Shown here: positions 1-8,530 of the stretch, piece after piece | Layout of the letters: every line of letters begins with the position of its first letter | How positions within the stretch are numbered: the first letter of the stretch is position 1 | NCBI GenBank assembly: GCA_900542045.1 | Contig: UQMI01000005.1 | Coordinates: 25,809-89,808 of the forward strand | Length of the DNA: 64,000 nt | DNA from: an uncultured Blautia sp. | GTDB lineage: Bacteria; Bacillota; Clostridia; Lachnospirales; Lachnospiraceae | Reading direction: 5' to 3' | Made by a program: the position numbers and the translations under genes | The notes under the pieces: model-generated | Database searches by the model: none | The model's input: the letters and a program-made list of their open reading frames with translations, nothing else | Told to the model about the DNA's origin: nothing

Positions 1-774
1 CTGGGAAAAAGGAAGGAACACTTTCAGAACCCGTTCTTCCGCCGTCAGATAGGCTTCCGTGCCCTGGTAAGAGATCAGGCGGGGAACTGGTTCTTCCAGC
101 TGAAACTGCCCGGCAAGGCCCTGGTCAGTCAGCTGCAGATCCTGCAGAGTGAAGTTCCCGTCTTGTATCTGCCGGTAATTCAGAAGGGAAAACAGAGCAG
201 GCAGATGCTCCAGATCCATCCGGTTGTGGTACAGGATCGGCTCCAGGTATGCATCATCGCCGGTGGCGTAGTATCTCTGATACAGGTTGATGCATTCCCT
301 GCCGCTGCAGTCATTTTCTCTGGTCAGGCCCAGAAATTCTTCGGCAGTGGAAAATTTGCGGTTGGCCAGCTTTGTCAGGGCCTGGATATCTTTCAGTTCT
401 CTGCAAAGGTCATAAGAGGCAACAGCAGACAGAAAAGACGGCATGTTGTGGCGCTGATACCGTTTTTCCAGAAAAGGCAGATCAAAACGGTTCCCGTTAA
501 AGTGTACGAGTATATGGCAGCCTTCTGCGAAGGACAGGAAAGCAGCCAGGATTTCCGGTTCTTCTTCTGGAGATTGTGCGAACCATTGGCAGAGTTGAAA
601 AGAATTATCAGAAAAGTCCAAAGCGCCGATCAGGTATACAAAGTGGCTGCGGGGAGACAGGCCGTTTGTTTCGATATCCAGAAAAATAACTCTGGAGGAT
701 GTGTCTAAAGATAATTTTTTAACAATGCATGATCCAGGAAAATCCTGTAATATTGGTGTTTTTTTAACAATCAT
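1..774 (-). CDS. YprB-type ribonuclease H-like domain protein (3' end outside window)
   Basis: Read on the minus strand from an ATG at 774 with CAGGAG about nine bases upstream; it stays open to base 1, so the C-terminus is missing. About 258 residues are visible. Near residue 35 lies FLDIETNGLS, the DxE motif of the DEDD exonuclease/RNase H fold, followed by HFNGNRFDLPFLEKR and, near residue 190, YHNRMDLEHLPAL, the last acidic site. This is the arrangement of the YprB ribonuclease H-like family (PF13482). Likely a metal-dependent nuclease of unknown substrate. Identity of the fold is firm; the biological role is not known. It is divergent from the membrane protein at 994. Confidence 0.8.
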   Translation of the reverse strand, partial: MIVKKTPILQDFPGSCIVKKLSLDTSSRVIFLDIETNGLSPRSHFVYLIGALDFSDNSFQLCQWFAQSPEEEPEILAAFLSFAEGCHILVHFNGNRFDLPFLEKRYQRHNMPSFLSAVASYDLCRELKDIQALTKLANRKFSTAEEFLGLTRENDCSGRECINLYQRYYATGDDAYLEPILYHNRMDLEHLPALFSLLNYRQIQDGNFTLQDLQLTDQGLAGQFQLEEPVPRLISYQGTEAYLTAEERVLKVFLPFSQ

Positions 775-806
775 TGGTAAATTCTCCTGTTTCTGAATTG
801 TATCTA

Positions 807-812
807 ATTATA
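807..812 (-). promoter_or_regulatory. possible -10 box for the YprB-like gene
   Basis: TATAAT on the minus strand, 33 bases upstream of the ATG at 774. The -35 region is T-rich and does not match well, so this is a weak call. The 775-993 gap is AT-rich around it. Confidence 0.3.
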
Positions 813-993
813 TACTAAATTCTTTGAAAAAAATAGTGATTTTTTTCGAAAAAAGATGTATAGTATAACCATGGAATTGTACGGACTGTATTTGATTTTT
901 CAGAAAAAAGTTCTGCGTTTTAAAGTACTGCTATTGTACATGCATGCAACACCAGAGACAGTTTTAAAATAGAGAAAAATGTGAGGGGCTTTT

Positions 994-1863
994 ATGTGGG
1001 ACTACAGAATTTTGGGCATTGATCTTTACCACATAATTCAATGGTTTGTAATATACAGCTTTTTAGGCTGGGTCTGGGAAACCTGTTATGTATCTGTGAA
1101 AAGCCGGCGGTTTGTCAATCGTGGATTTGTCAACGGCCCTTTCTGCACAATTTATGGTTTTGGGGCGATCAGTGTATATCTGATCTTAAGACCGCTGGAG
1201 GGCAGATGGGTGCTGTTGTTTTTTGGCGGTATGGCTGTGGCTACAGCCCTGGAGTATATTACGGCGGCATTGATGGAAACGATTTTCCATACCACCTGGT
1301 GGGATTACAGTGAGAAAAAACTGAATTTTCAGGGACGCATCTGTCTGGGTGCTTCTCTGGGCTGGGGTGCGTTTACCCTGCTGCTGTTCCGGGTATTGCA
1401 GCCCTTCGTAGAATGGATAGTAGGCCTGTATTCTGTGACTGCAGGAAAGACTGCGGTTATAGTTCTGGCCCTTTCTTATATTGTGGATTTTTCCTTTTCC
1501 GCGGCCACGGCATTTCAGTTGTCACAGAAATTTCCTTCCCTGGAACAGGCTGTGGAGGAGAAAAAGGCGGAATTCATCCGTCAGCTGGAGAAATATCGGC
1601 ATCTGGAGCCTGGACAGCTGGTGGAGGAAGCAGGCGAGTCTCTGGAACGGCTGCGTGACAATTTTACCGATACGCTGCTGGAGCGGCTGGATGCTCTGGA
1701 ACTGTCACAGCTGAAAAAAGGAATTGATGAGATTAAGAAGCAGTGGGCTTCCAGACAGAATTATATTACCAGACGATATCTTCGCGCATATCCTCATCTG
1801 AACCGGGGACATCGGCTGAAACAATTCAGAAAGCGTAATAAAGAGGAACATAAGCGCCATTAA
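994..1863 (+). CDS. putative ABC transporter permease (PF06541 family membrane protein)
   Basis: 289 residues. The N-terminal half is an integral membrane region: WFVIYSFLGWVWE near residue 17, then RGFVNGPFCTIYGFG, followed by several hydrophobic segments to about residue 180. This Gly/Trp-rich start (IYSFLGWxxE, NRGFxNGPxxPIYG) is the signature of the PF06541 family, which is annotated as putative ABC permease without a proven substrate. Residues 190-289 are charged and probably helical/cytoplasmic. A GAGGGG ribosome site precedes the ATG. It ends 34 bp before rnfC and may be cotranscribed with the rnf operon. Function unknown. Confidence 0.8.
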   Translation: MWDYRILGIDLYHIIQWFVIYSFLGWVWETCYVSVKSRRFVNRGFVNGPFCTIYGFGAISVYLILRPLEGRWVLLFFGGMAVATALEYITAALMETIFHTTWWDYSEKKLNFQGRICLGASLGWGAFTLLLFRVLQPFVEWIVGLYSVTAGKTAVIVLALSYIVDFSFSAATAFQLSQKFPSLEQAVEEKKAEFIRQLEKYRHLEPGQLVEEAGESLERLRDNFTDTLLERLDALELSQLKKGIDEIKKQWASRQNYITRRYLRAYPHLNRGHRLKQFRKRNKEEHKRH

Positions 1864-1897
1864 ACGGTGCTTAACATAAAAAAGGAGGATAATAGGT

Positions 1898-3217
1898 ATG
1901 GGATCATTGACCTTTGTTGGCGGCATCCATCCTTTTGAAGGAAAAGAAATGTCCAAGGACAAGCCAATTCAGAAGTACCTTCCAAAAGGGGAGATGGTGT
2001 ATCCTTTGTCACAGCACATCGGAGCGCCGGCCAAGCCGATTGTAGAAAAAGGAGAGCGTGTTCTGGCCGGACAGAAGATTGCTGAGGCCGGAGGCTTTGT
2101 TTCTGCAGCGGTACATGCATCTGTTTCCGGAACCGTCAAAGGATTCGAGAAACGTCTGAATAATACGGGAGGTATTGTGGACTGTATCATTGTGGAAAAT
2201 GACGGTCTCTATGAAGAGACACAGTTCCACAGCGTAGAAAGTTCGGCTTCTCTGGATAAAAAGGAAATTCTGGCCAGAATCCAGGAAGGCGGAGTAGTGG
2301 GGCTGGGCGGAGCCGGATTCCCCACTCATGTAAAGCTTGCTCCCAAAGAACCGGAGAAGATCGAATATGTGCTGGTGAACGGTGCGGAGTGTGAGCCATA
2401 TCTTACTTCCGATTACCGGCGTATGATGGAAACCCCGGAGCTGGTAGTGGAAGGCCTGAAAGTGATCCTGCAGTTATTTGATCAGGCAAAAGGCTGTATC
2501 TGTATCGAGGATAACAAACCGGACTGTATTGCGAAGATGCGGGAACTGGTAAAGGATATTCCGCGTATTGAGGTAAAGGAACTGATGACCAAATATCCGC
2601 AGGGCGGTGAGCGTACACTGATTTATGCGGTTACCGGAAGAGAGATCAATTCTTCCATGCTGCCGGCAGATGTGGGCTGTGTGGTAGACAATGTAGATAC
2701 GGTTATTGCAATTTATGAGGCAGTAGTAAAGGGACGTCCGGTTATGAGCCGGGTTGTTACCGTGACCGGTGATGCCATTGCCAATCCGCAGAATTTCTGT
2801 GTCCCCACAGGCACACAGATTTCCGAACTGATCGAAGCAGCCGGCGGTTTTGTACAGGAGCCGGAGAAAATTGTATCCGGCGGTCCTATGATGGGATTTC
2901 CGCTGTTCCGTCTGGATGTCCCTACGGTAAAAACTTTATCTGCGCTTCTCTGTCTGAAAGAAGACCCGGTTTCCCGCGCGAAGCAGACCGCCTGTATCAA
3001 TTGCGGCAGATGCGTATCCGTCTGTCCCGGACGTGTGGTACCGGCTCGTCTGGCCACTTTTGCGGAGCGCGGAGATATGGAAGCTTTCCAGAAGTATGAT
3101 GGCATGGAATGCTGCGAATGCGGCTGCTGCAGTTATATCTGCCCGGCGAAACGTCCGCTGACTCAGCAGATCAAGTCCATGCGCAAAATGGTTCTGGCAG
3201 CCCGCAAAAGAGGATAG
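1898..3217 (+). CDS. rnfC: Rnf electron transport complex subunit C
   Basis: 439 residues, normal for clostridial RnfC. This peripheral subunit is thought to accept/donate electrons at the NADH side of the ferredoxin:NAD oxidoreductase. GLGGAGFPTHVKL (about residue 133) is the NADH/FMN-site loop; two ferredoxin-type [4Fe-4S] motifs follow, CINCGRCVSVCPGR (about 366) and CCECGCCSYICPAKRPL (about 404). Starts at ATG 1898 after AAAGGAGG. First gene of rnfCDGEAB, the order seen in Acetobacterium and Clostridia. The true N-terminus starts with the family's TFVGGIHPFEGK. Confidence 0.97.
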   Translation: MGSLTFVGGIHPFEGKEMSKDKPIQKYLPKGEMVYPLSQHIGAPAKPIVEKGERVLAGQKIAEAGGFVSAAVHASVSGTVKGFEKRLNNTGGIVDCIIVENDGLYEETQFHSVESSASLDKKEILARIQEGGVVGLGGAGFPTHVKLAPKEPEKIEYVLVNGAECEPYLTSDYRRMMETPELVVEGLKVILQLFDQAKGCICIEDNKPDCIAKMRELVKDIPRIEVKELMTKYPQGGERTLIYAVTGREINSSMLPADVGCVVDNVDTVIAIYEAVVKGRPVMSRVVTVTGDAIANPQNFCVPTGTQISELIEAAGGFVQEPEKIVSGGPMMGFPLFRLDVPTVKTLSALLCLKEDPVSRAKQTACINCGRCVSVCPGRVVPARLATFAERGDMEAFQKYDGMECCECGCCSYICPAKRPLTQQIKSMRKMVLAARKRG

Positions 3218-3234
3218 AGGAGGGAGAAGAAAAA

Positions 3235-4203
3235 ATGAATGAATTTCTGCATGTGTCATCCAACCCTCATGACAGGGATCCGATGAGCACAGACAAGATT
3301 ATGAAAATGGTAGCCATCGCACTGGCGCCTGCCTGTCTGTTTGGTATCTATAATTTTGGCCCACGGGCCCTGATGATCCTTGCGATATCAGTGGCATCCT
3401 GCGTGTTTTTTGAGTGGCTTTATGAGAAACTGATGCATAAGCCGGTGACTATTGGGGATTTCAGTGCTGTGGTCACAGGCCTGTTGCTGGGCATGAACAT
3501 GCCGCCGATGATCACCTGGTGGATGCCCATCCTGGGCGGCGCGTTTTCCATTATTGTGGTTAAGCAGCTGTTTGGCGGACTGGGACAGAATATTATGAAC
3601 CCGGCTCTGGCCGGAAGATGTTTCCTTATGATTTCCTTCGCAGGCCCCATGACAAACTTTGCTGTTCCGTCCGGCGCCTTTGGAAATGTGGTGGATACTG
3701 TATCCGGCGCGACTCCGCTGGCAGCACTGAAAGCCGGTGAGTCTGTGGATGTGATGAGTATGCTGATCGGTAATATCCAGGGTACCATCGGAGAGACTTC
3801 TGTGATCGCGCTTTTGATCGGTGCTGTTTTCCTGCTGGCAATGAAGATTATTGACCTGCGGATACCTCTTACATACATCGGAAGTTTTTCTGTTTTTGTA
3901 GTGTTGTATCATCTGTTTACCACAGGAAGCTTTGATCTGGGCTATCTGGCTGCACATCTGTGCGGCGGCGGCCTGATGCTGGGAGCATGGTTTATGGCCA
4001 CAGATTATGTGACCACGCCGATCACCAAGAAGGGACAGCTGGTGTATGGCTGTATCCTGGGTATCCTGACAGCCATCTTCCGACTTCTGGGCGGTTCGGC
4101 AGAAGGTGTTTCCTATGCCATCATCTTCAGCAATCTGCTGATACCTCTGATTGAAAAGGTAACCTTCCCGACTGCATTCGGCAAAGGAGGGAAAAAGAAA
4201 TGA
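3235..4203 (+). CDS. rnfD: Rnf electron transport complex subunit D
   Basis: 323 residues from ATG 3235, chosen because GGAGGGAG lies just upstream and the protein then begins MNEFLHVSSNPH like the family; a longer reading frame runs upstream inside rnfC. Integral membrane subunit with about eight to ten hydrophobic segments. SGAT at residues 157-160 is the expected attachment site for covalent FMN (phosphoester to Thr, added by ApbE). Its stop overlaps the rnfG start (ATGA), indicating translational coupling. No apbE gene lies in this window. Confidence 0.97.
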   Translation: MNEFLHVSSNPHDRDPMSTDKIMKMVAIALAPACLFGIYNFGPRALMILAISVASCVFFEWLYEKLMHKPVTIGDFSAVVTGLLLGMNMPPMITWWMPILGGAFSIIVVKQLFGGLGQNIMNPALAGRCFLMISFAGPMTNFAVPSGAFGNVVDTVSGATPLAALKAGESVDVMSMLIGNIQGTIGETSVIALLIGAVFLLAMKIIDLRIPLTYIGSFSVFVVLYHLFTTGSFDLGYLAAHLCGGGLMLGAWFMATDYVTTPITKKGQLVYGCILGILTAIFRLLGGSAEGVSYAIIFSNLLIPLIEKVTFPTAFGKGGKKK

Positions 4204-4805
4204 AATCTACGATCGTGAAAGACACATTTATTCTGACAGCTATTACTCTGGTGGCGGGATTTCTGCTGAGCGTGGTGCAGGGTGTGACTGCAGAGCCCAT
4301 TGCCCAGCAGGAGCTTCTGGCAAAGGAAAGTGCTTACAAAGAAGTATTTTCCGATGCTGCCAGTTTTGAACAGGTTTCTCAGGAGGATCCGGATCTGGAA
4401 GCCTATCTGGATGAGCAGGGGTATCCGGAACAGACCATTAATGAAACCATGCGTGCCCTGGATGGAAGTGGAAATGAGCTGGGCTATGCATTTACCGTAA
4501 CGACTTCGGAAGGCTACGGCGGAGATATCCAGTTTGCCATCGGAATCCAGAGCGACGGGACCATCAACGGGATTTCCATTCTTTCCATTGAGGAGACGGC
4601 CGGTCTGGGCATGAATGCAAATACCGATGGTTTCAAGGGGCAGTTTGCAGGCAAAAATGTTGAAAAATTTGAATATACCAAAACCGGCGCCACAGAAGAT
4701 AACCAGATTGACGTAATCAGCGGCGCCACCATTACTACAAATGCCATGGTCAACGGCGTGAACGCCGGACTTGCCGCGTTTTCCTATGAGAAAGGAGGTA
4801 ATTAA
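4200..4805 (+). CDS. rnfG: Rnf electron transport complex subunit G
   Basis: 201 residues. One N-terminal membrane anchor (about residues 10-30) and an extracytoplasmic FMN-binding domain. The flavinylation motif SGATITT lies near residue 173, where the terminal Thr carries covalent FMN in characterised homologues. GYGGDIQFAIGI and ETAGLGMNA are other typical FMN-domain stretches. Overlaps rnfD by four bases and is followed two bases later by rnfE. Confidence 0.97.
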   Translation: MKSTIVKDTFILTAITLVAGFLLSVVQGVTAEPIAQQELLAKESAYKEVFSDAASFEQVSQEDPDLEAYLDEQGYPEQTINETMRALDGSGNELGYAFTVTTSEGYGGDIQFAIGIQSDGTINGISILSIEETAGLGMNANTDGFKGQFAGKNVEKFEYTKTGATEDNQIDVISGATITTNAMVNGVNAGLAAFSYEKGGN

Positions 4806-4807
4806 GT

Positions 4808-5515
4808 ATGAGCGGTCCTGTTGAACGGCTTTATAACGGTATTATTAAAGAAAATCCAACGTTTGTACTGATGCTGGGTATGTGTCCTACCCTGGCCATT
4901 ACCACCTCAGCAACCAACGGTATCGGAATGGGCCTGACCACTACGGTGATCCTGGCTGCTTCCAATATGATGATTTCCGCACTGCGGAAGATTATTCCGG
5001 ATACGGTGCGTATGCCGGCCTATATCGTGGTAGTTGCATCTTTTGTAACGATCGTGCAGCTGCTTCTGCAGGGATTTATTCCCAGTTTGTATGATTCCCT
5101 TGGCCTGTATATTCCTCTGATTGTAGTGAACTGTATTATCCTGGGCCGTGCAGAGGCATATGCATCCAAGAATCCGGTGGTGCTTTCTCTGTTTGACGGT
5201 ATCGGAATGGGACTCGGGTTTACCCTGAGTATCACCTGCATTGGTGCAGTACGTGAAATCATCGGTGCAGGTCAGCTGTTTGGACATCAGATCCTGCCGC
5301 TGGCTGATGCGGCCGCAGGCAAAATGGGATATGAACCGATCACCATTTTCATCATGGCTCCCGGTGCGTTCCTTGTACTGGCACTGCTGTCAGCATTCCA
5401 GAACAAATTCCGTATCGGCGCTGCCAAACGAGGCATCGATCCCAGCAACCCGTCAACCTGTGGAGGCGGCTGTGCAAACTGCGGCAATCACACCTGTGAA
5501 GGAAAGAGAGGGTAA
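4808..5515 (+). CDS. rnfE: Rnf electron transport complex subunit E
   Basis: 235 residues, six predicted membrane helices; homologous to RnfA and to NqrD. It forms, with RnfA, the membrane pair that in structures holds a buried iron-sulfur site between the two half-proteins (conserved Cys in CPTLAIT near residue 25). The last 25 residues are Cys-rich (CGGGCANCGNHTC), a tail seen in some clostridial RnfE proteins whose role is unclear. Six-base gap to rnfA. Confidence 0.96.
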   Translation: MSGPVERLYNGIIKENPTFVLMLGMCPTLAITTSATNGIGMGLTTTVILAASNMMISALRKIIPDTVRMPAYIVVVASFVTIVQLLLQGFIPSLYDSLGLYIPLIVVNCIILGRAEAYASKNPVVLSLFDGIGMGLGFTLSITCIGAVREIIGAGQLFGHQILPLADAAAGKMGYEPITIFIMAPGAFLVLALLSAFQNKFRIGAAKRGIDPSNPSTCGGGCANCGNHTCEGKRG

Positions 5516-5521
5516 GGGTTT

Positions 5522-6097
5522 ATGGGTAATCTGTTATTAATCGGCATCGGCTCTGCGTTGGTAAACAATGTAATTCTGAGCCAGTTTCTGGGCCTGTGTC
5601 CTTTCCTGGGCGTATCAAAGAAGATCAATACAGCTGCGGGCATGGGCGGCGCGGTTATTTTCGTGCTTACACTTTCCTCGCTGGTAACCAGTATGATCTA
5701 TCAGCTGATCCTGGTTCCCACAGGAATGGAATATCTGCAGACGATCGTGTTTATCCTGATCATTGCAGCTCTGGTGCAGTTCGTGGAAATGTTCCTGAAG
5801 AAGGCCATGCCTTCCCTGTATCAGAGCCTGGGCGTATATCTGCCCCTGATCACCACCAACTGTGCCGTTTTGGGTGTGGCTCTCATCAACGTAGAGAACG
5901 GCTATAATATTCTGGAAGGAACGGTAAATGGTTTTGCCACAGCGGTTGGCTTCACCATTTCCATTGTAATCATGGCCGGACTCCGGGAAAAGATGGAATA
6001 CAATGATATTCCAAGAGCTTTCCAGGGATTCCCCATTGTTCTGCTGACTGCCTGTCTGATGGCGATTTCCTTCTGTGGATTCTCAGGATTGATTTAA
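5522..6097 (+). CDS. rnfA: Rnf electron transport complex subunit A
   Basis: 191 residues with six hydrophobic segments. NNVILSQFLGLCPFLGVS near residue 15 and TTNCAVLGVAL near residue 108 are the conserved antiparallel Cys-bearing helices of RnfA/NqrE. Inner membrane component involved in electron transfer across the bilayer and coupling to Na+ or H+ export. Preceded by AGAGGG; followed by rnfB after 12 bases. Confidence 0.97.
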   Translation: MGNLLLIGIGSALVNNVILSQFLGLCPFLGVSKKINTAAGMGGAVIFVLTLSSLVTSMIYQLILVPTGMEYLQTIVFILIIAALVQFVEMFLKKAMPSLYQSLGVYLPLITTNCAVLGVALINVENGYNILEGTVNGFATAVGFTISIVIMAGLREKMEYNDIPRAFQGFPIVLLTACLMAISFCGFSGLI

Positions 6098-6109
6098 GGA
6101 GGGGGAAAA

Positions 6110-6901
6110 ATGAGTATAACAGCGATTATAATTGCAACGGCAGTTGTTGCAGGAACTGGCCTCTTCATTGGTGTATTCCTGGGAGTTGCAGGAAAGAAAT
6201 TTGCCGTGGAGGTAGATGAACGGGAAGTAGCTGTTCGGGAAGCTCTGCCGGGCAATAACTGCGGCGGCTGCGGATATCCGGGCTGTGATGGTCTGGCTGC
6301 TGCCATTGCCAAAGGGGAAGCCCCCTGTAATGCCTGTCCGGTGGGCGGTGCCCCGGTGGGAGCTGTGATCGCAGGGATCATGGGCCAGGAAGTGGTGGAG
6401 ACAGCCCGCCAGGTGGCCTATGTAAAATGCGGCGGCGACTGTGAGAAGACAAAGGAGGCCTTTGCCTATACCGGAACCGAAGACTGCGAGATGATGTCTT
6501 TTATCCCCGGAAGCGGCGCCAAGAAATGTACATATGGCTGTCTGGGTTATGGAAGCTGTGTGAAGGCATGTCCTTTTGATGCCATCCATGTGATCAATGG
6601 AATTGCTGTCGTGGACAAAGAAGCCTGCAAGGCCTGCGGCAAATGTGTGGAAAAATGCCCACGGCATCTGATCGAACTGGTTCCTTACGAACAGACTACT
6701 TTTGTGGCCTGCAGTTCACATGCCAAAGGAAAAGCCGTGACAGAAAGCTGCGACATCGGCTGTATCGGCTGCAAGAAGTGCGAAAAGACCTGTCCAAACG
6801 GAGCCATCACCGTAACAGACTTCTGTGCTCATGTGGACTATGAGAAGTGCACCAACTGCGGCGCCTGCAAAGAGGTATGTCCAAGAGGCGTGATCGTATA
6901 A
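6110..6901 (+). CDS. rnfB: Rnf electron transport complex subunit B (multi-cluster ferredoxin subunit)
   Basis: 263 residues from ATG 6110 after AAGGAGGGGG. One N-terminal membrane helix, then the [14 protein letters not shown] cluster motif near residue 48, and four later Cys-rich stretches: [40 protein letters not shown] and [12 protein letters not shown]. It thus carries many [4Fe-4S] clusters and is the presumed docking site for reduced ferredoxin. Last gene of the operon; a weak hairpin (AGGACA/TGTTCCT) lies just after the stop and then the tandem-repeat region begins. Confidence 0.97.
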   Translation: MSITAIIIATAVVAGTGLFIGVFLGVAGKKFAVEVDEREVAVREALPGNNCGGCGYPGCDGLAAAIAKGEAPCNACPVGGAPVGAVIAGIMGQEVVETARQVAYVKCGGDCEKTKEAFAYTGTEDCEMMSFIPGSGAKKCTYGCLGYGSCVKACPFDAIHVINGIAVVDKEACKACGKCVEKCPRHLIELVPYEQTTFVACSSHAKGKAVTESCDIGCIGCKKCEKTCPNGAITVTDFCAHVDYEKCTNCGACKEVCPRGVIV

Positions 6902-6927
6902 GTATTATAGGACAGAAAAAATGTTCC

Positions 6928-7072
6928 TCTTTGTAGATTGGCATTTTGCAAATTAAAGCTTTGTAAATTATAGTTTTGTGAATCATGATTTTGGCAATTT
7001 TGGTATTTGTCAATTACGTTATTTGTTAACTAGGTTATTTGCCATATAAGTTATTTGTCATCTACGGCATTG
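6928..7072. repeat. 15/16-bp degenerate tandem array, nine units
   Basis: A TTTG core recurs with the G at 6933, 6948, 6963, 6978, 6993, 7009, 7025, 7041 and 7057: first four intervals exactly 15, last four exactly 16. The 3' units approach GTTATTTGTCAATTAC. AT-rich, non-coding. The step from 15 to 16 suggests one base was gained in one unit and then spread by duplication. Confidence 0.85.
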
Positions 7073-7311
7073 CAGATAAGAATATATTTTGCAGATGCGT
7101 CGGAAAATCGCTGCAGACCCACGACGGGGCTGCGGCGATTTTGCGTCACTGGGGCTGGATGCCAGGGATTTGCCGCCGGATACTGGGAAGCTTACTTCAT
7201 GCGAATAGATTTTTACTGCAGAGGAGGGGCATATTTGCTGGCGGAGGGGAGGGCATACCGCAATGTTTGGATGGAGATGACTGGTGCAGGAGATTCTGTC
7301 CTTACCTGTCG

Positions 7312-7497
7312 GAATATTTGATCAAGACAATTGGAGTATCTGATACGGCCTGCCGGAGCAGTTGTTGACTAAGCCTGATTGAGTATTTAGTGCCGACTAT
7401 CAACTGTTAGAGTATTTGGCACAGACTGTTAGAGTATTTGATTAAGACTGTTGGAATATTTGGTGCAGACGGTCAGAGTATCTGGCTGACAGATCTG
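7312..7497. repeat. 22-bp tandem array, about eight units
   Basis: Units beginning GAGTAT/GAATAT/GAGCAG start at 7312, 7334, 7356, 7381, 7410, 7432, 7454 and 7476; most spacings are exactly 22, with 25 and 29 at two joints. Approximate unit GAGTATTTGNTNNAGACTGT. Non-coding as far as can be seen. Confidence 0.8.
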
Positions 7498-7581
7498 TTT
7501 TGGCTTGTTTGTCCTGCCATTTTTCAGCCTGCCGTTGAAAATTGGATTCGGATCGGCAATCAGTTTCTTCAATCTGAGGTT

Positions 7582-7793
7582 GTTACCGCGGGGAAACAGA
7601 AAATGTGAAAAACACCCGTACCGATAGAGGCCATGTTACCGCAGGATATGGAGAAATGCAAAAGACACCCGTAGCAGAGAGGCGAAAGTTACCGCGGGAT
7701 ATGGAGAAATGCGAAAGACACCCGTAGCAGAGGGGCGGAAGTTACCGTGGGATATGGAAAAATTCGGAAAACGCCCGTAACTGGCGGAATATA
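7582..7793. repeat. 53-bp tandem array, four units
   Basis: GTTACCG starts at 7582, 7635, 7688 and 7741, exact 53-base spacing. Units two and three are nearly identical; one and four are more diverged. Each unit contains ACCCGTA-like and GGATATGGAGAAA-like blocks. The period equals that of the array at 50475. Confidence 0.92.
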
Positions 7794-7835
7794 GTTCCTG
7801 ATAGCAGCAAAGAAGAATTAAAATCTGCAGTACAT

Positions 7836-7950
7836 GTTACAGCAGTTGACCTGGAAGTTGCGGTGCAAGTTGACAAGGAAATTGTGTTACAAGTTGATAA
7901 GAAAGTTGCAGTGCAGTTGACATAGAAGTTGTAGTTCGTGGTGTACTGGT
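7836..7950. repeat. about 24-bp degenerate tandem array
   Basis: Units with the cores GTTG/ATTG...AGTTGA start at 7836, 7857, 7881, 7905 and 7928 (spacing 21, 24, 24, 23). Approximate unit GTTGCAGTGCAAGTTGACAA. Because 24 is a multiple of three, the minus strand reads as an artificial eight-residue Cys/Thr/Ser repeat; I do not take that as a gene. Confidence 0.75.
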
Positions 7951-7964
7951 TGTAGTTTTTATTG

Positions 7965-7994
7965 TTTACACAGGTGCACCGCATGTGTTATCCT
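7965..7994 (+). promoter_or_regulatory. candidate promoter for the NusG-II gene
   Basis: TTTACA (7965-7970), 18 bases, TATCCT (7989-7994). The expected start of transcription is about 8001, directly before the ATG at 8002, and no Shine-Dalgarno sequence is visible, which would fit a leaderless message. Confidence 0.4.
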
Positions 7995-8001
7995 AATACA
8001 C

Positions 8002-8367
8002 ATGAAGAAAAAAGATTGGATCATCATACTGGCGGTTCTGGCGCTGGCTGGAATCTGTATGGCTGTATTTACGCTGTTCCCCCGGGAAGGAAACACCCTG
8101 GTGCGCATTACTGTGGATGACACATTATATGGGGAATATTCTTTACTGGAGGATCAGGAAATTTCCATTGGAGAGACCAATATCTGCGAGATACGGGATG
8201 GACAGGTGCGGATGATCTGGGCAGACTGTCCGGATCAGCTGTGTATTCATCAAAGTGCGTTGGATGAGAAAGGGCAGGGCGCGATCATCTGTCTGCCGAA
8301 TCGAGTGCAGATTGAAGTAATGGGAGGCGGTCAGTCGGACGACGCTTTGGATGCTGTGGCTGGATAG
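8002..8367 (+). CDS. NusG domain II-containing membrane-anchored protein
   Basis: 121 residues. An N-terminal hydrophobic helix (about residues 5-25) anchors a small extracytoplasmic domain ending CLPNRVQIEVMGG, with CPDQLCIHQ in the middle; this is the NusG_II (PF07009) fold. Despite the name it is not the transcription factor. In Firmicutes it commonly sits beside a Gx transporter gene and often near rnf or apbE genes, as here. Molecular role unknown. The ATG has no clear ribosome site. Confidence 0.85.
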   Translation: MKKKDWIIILAVLALAGICMAVFTLFPREGNTLVRITVDDTLYGEYSLLEDQEISIGETNICEIRDGQVRMIWADCPDQLCIHQSALDEKGQGAIICLPNRVQIEVMGGGQSDDALDAVAG

Positions 8368-8530
8368 CGGAGAGACAAGAGAAGCGGCAGACAGTGGAAA
8401 GACAGAGAAAGGCATTCCGTCAGACGAAGACATCAAAAATAGCATTGTGTCAGATATTGTATCAAAAGCACGGACAGAATGAGTTTGATGCCGGAGCAAA
8501 GGCGGCACAGGCAGATTAGAAAGGCAGCAT

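Larger units (their letters stand above)
6902..8001. other. 1.1-kb gene-free, repeat-rich interval downstream of rnfB
   Basis: No convincing gene. Reading frames here have no family resemblance and several are products of repeats. The interval holds four unrelated tandem-repeat families, listed separately: 15/16 bp (6928-7072), 22 bp (7312-7497), 53 bp (7582-7793) and about 24 bp (7836-7950). The stretch 7073-7311 contains G-rich sequence in which I see no clear unit or gene. Confidence 0.8.

Noticed and set aside
163..708. 181-residue plus-strand reading frame at the left edge
   Set aside because: The opposite strand carries a clear RNase H-like protein with DxE motif and a ribosome site; the plus-strand frame has no family features.
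7742..7984. Minus-strand 80-residue Cys/Thr/Ser-repeat protein
   Set aside because: It is an artefact of the 24-bp tandem array, whose period is a multiple of three; no ribosome site or sensible start.
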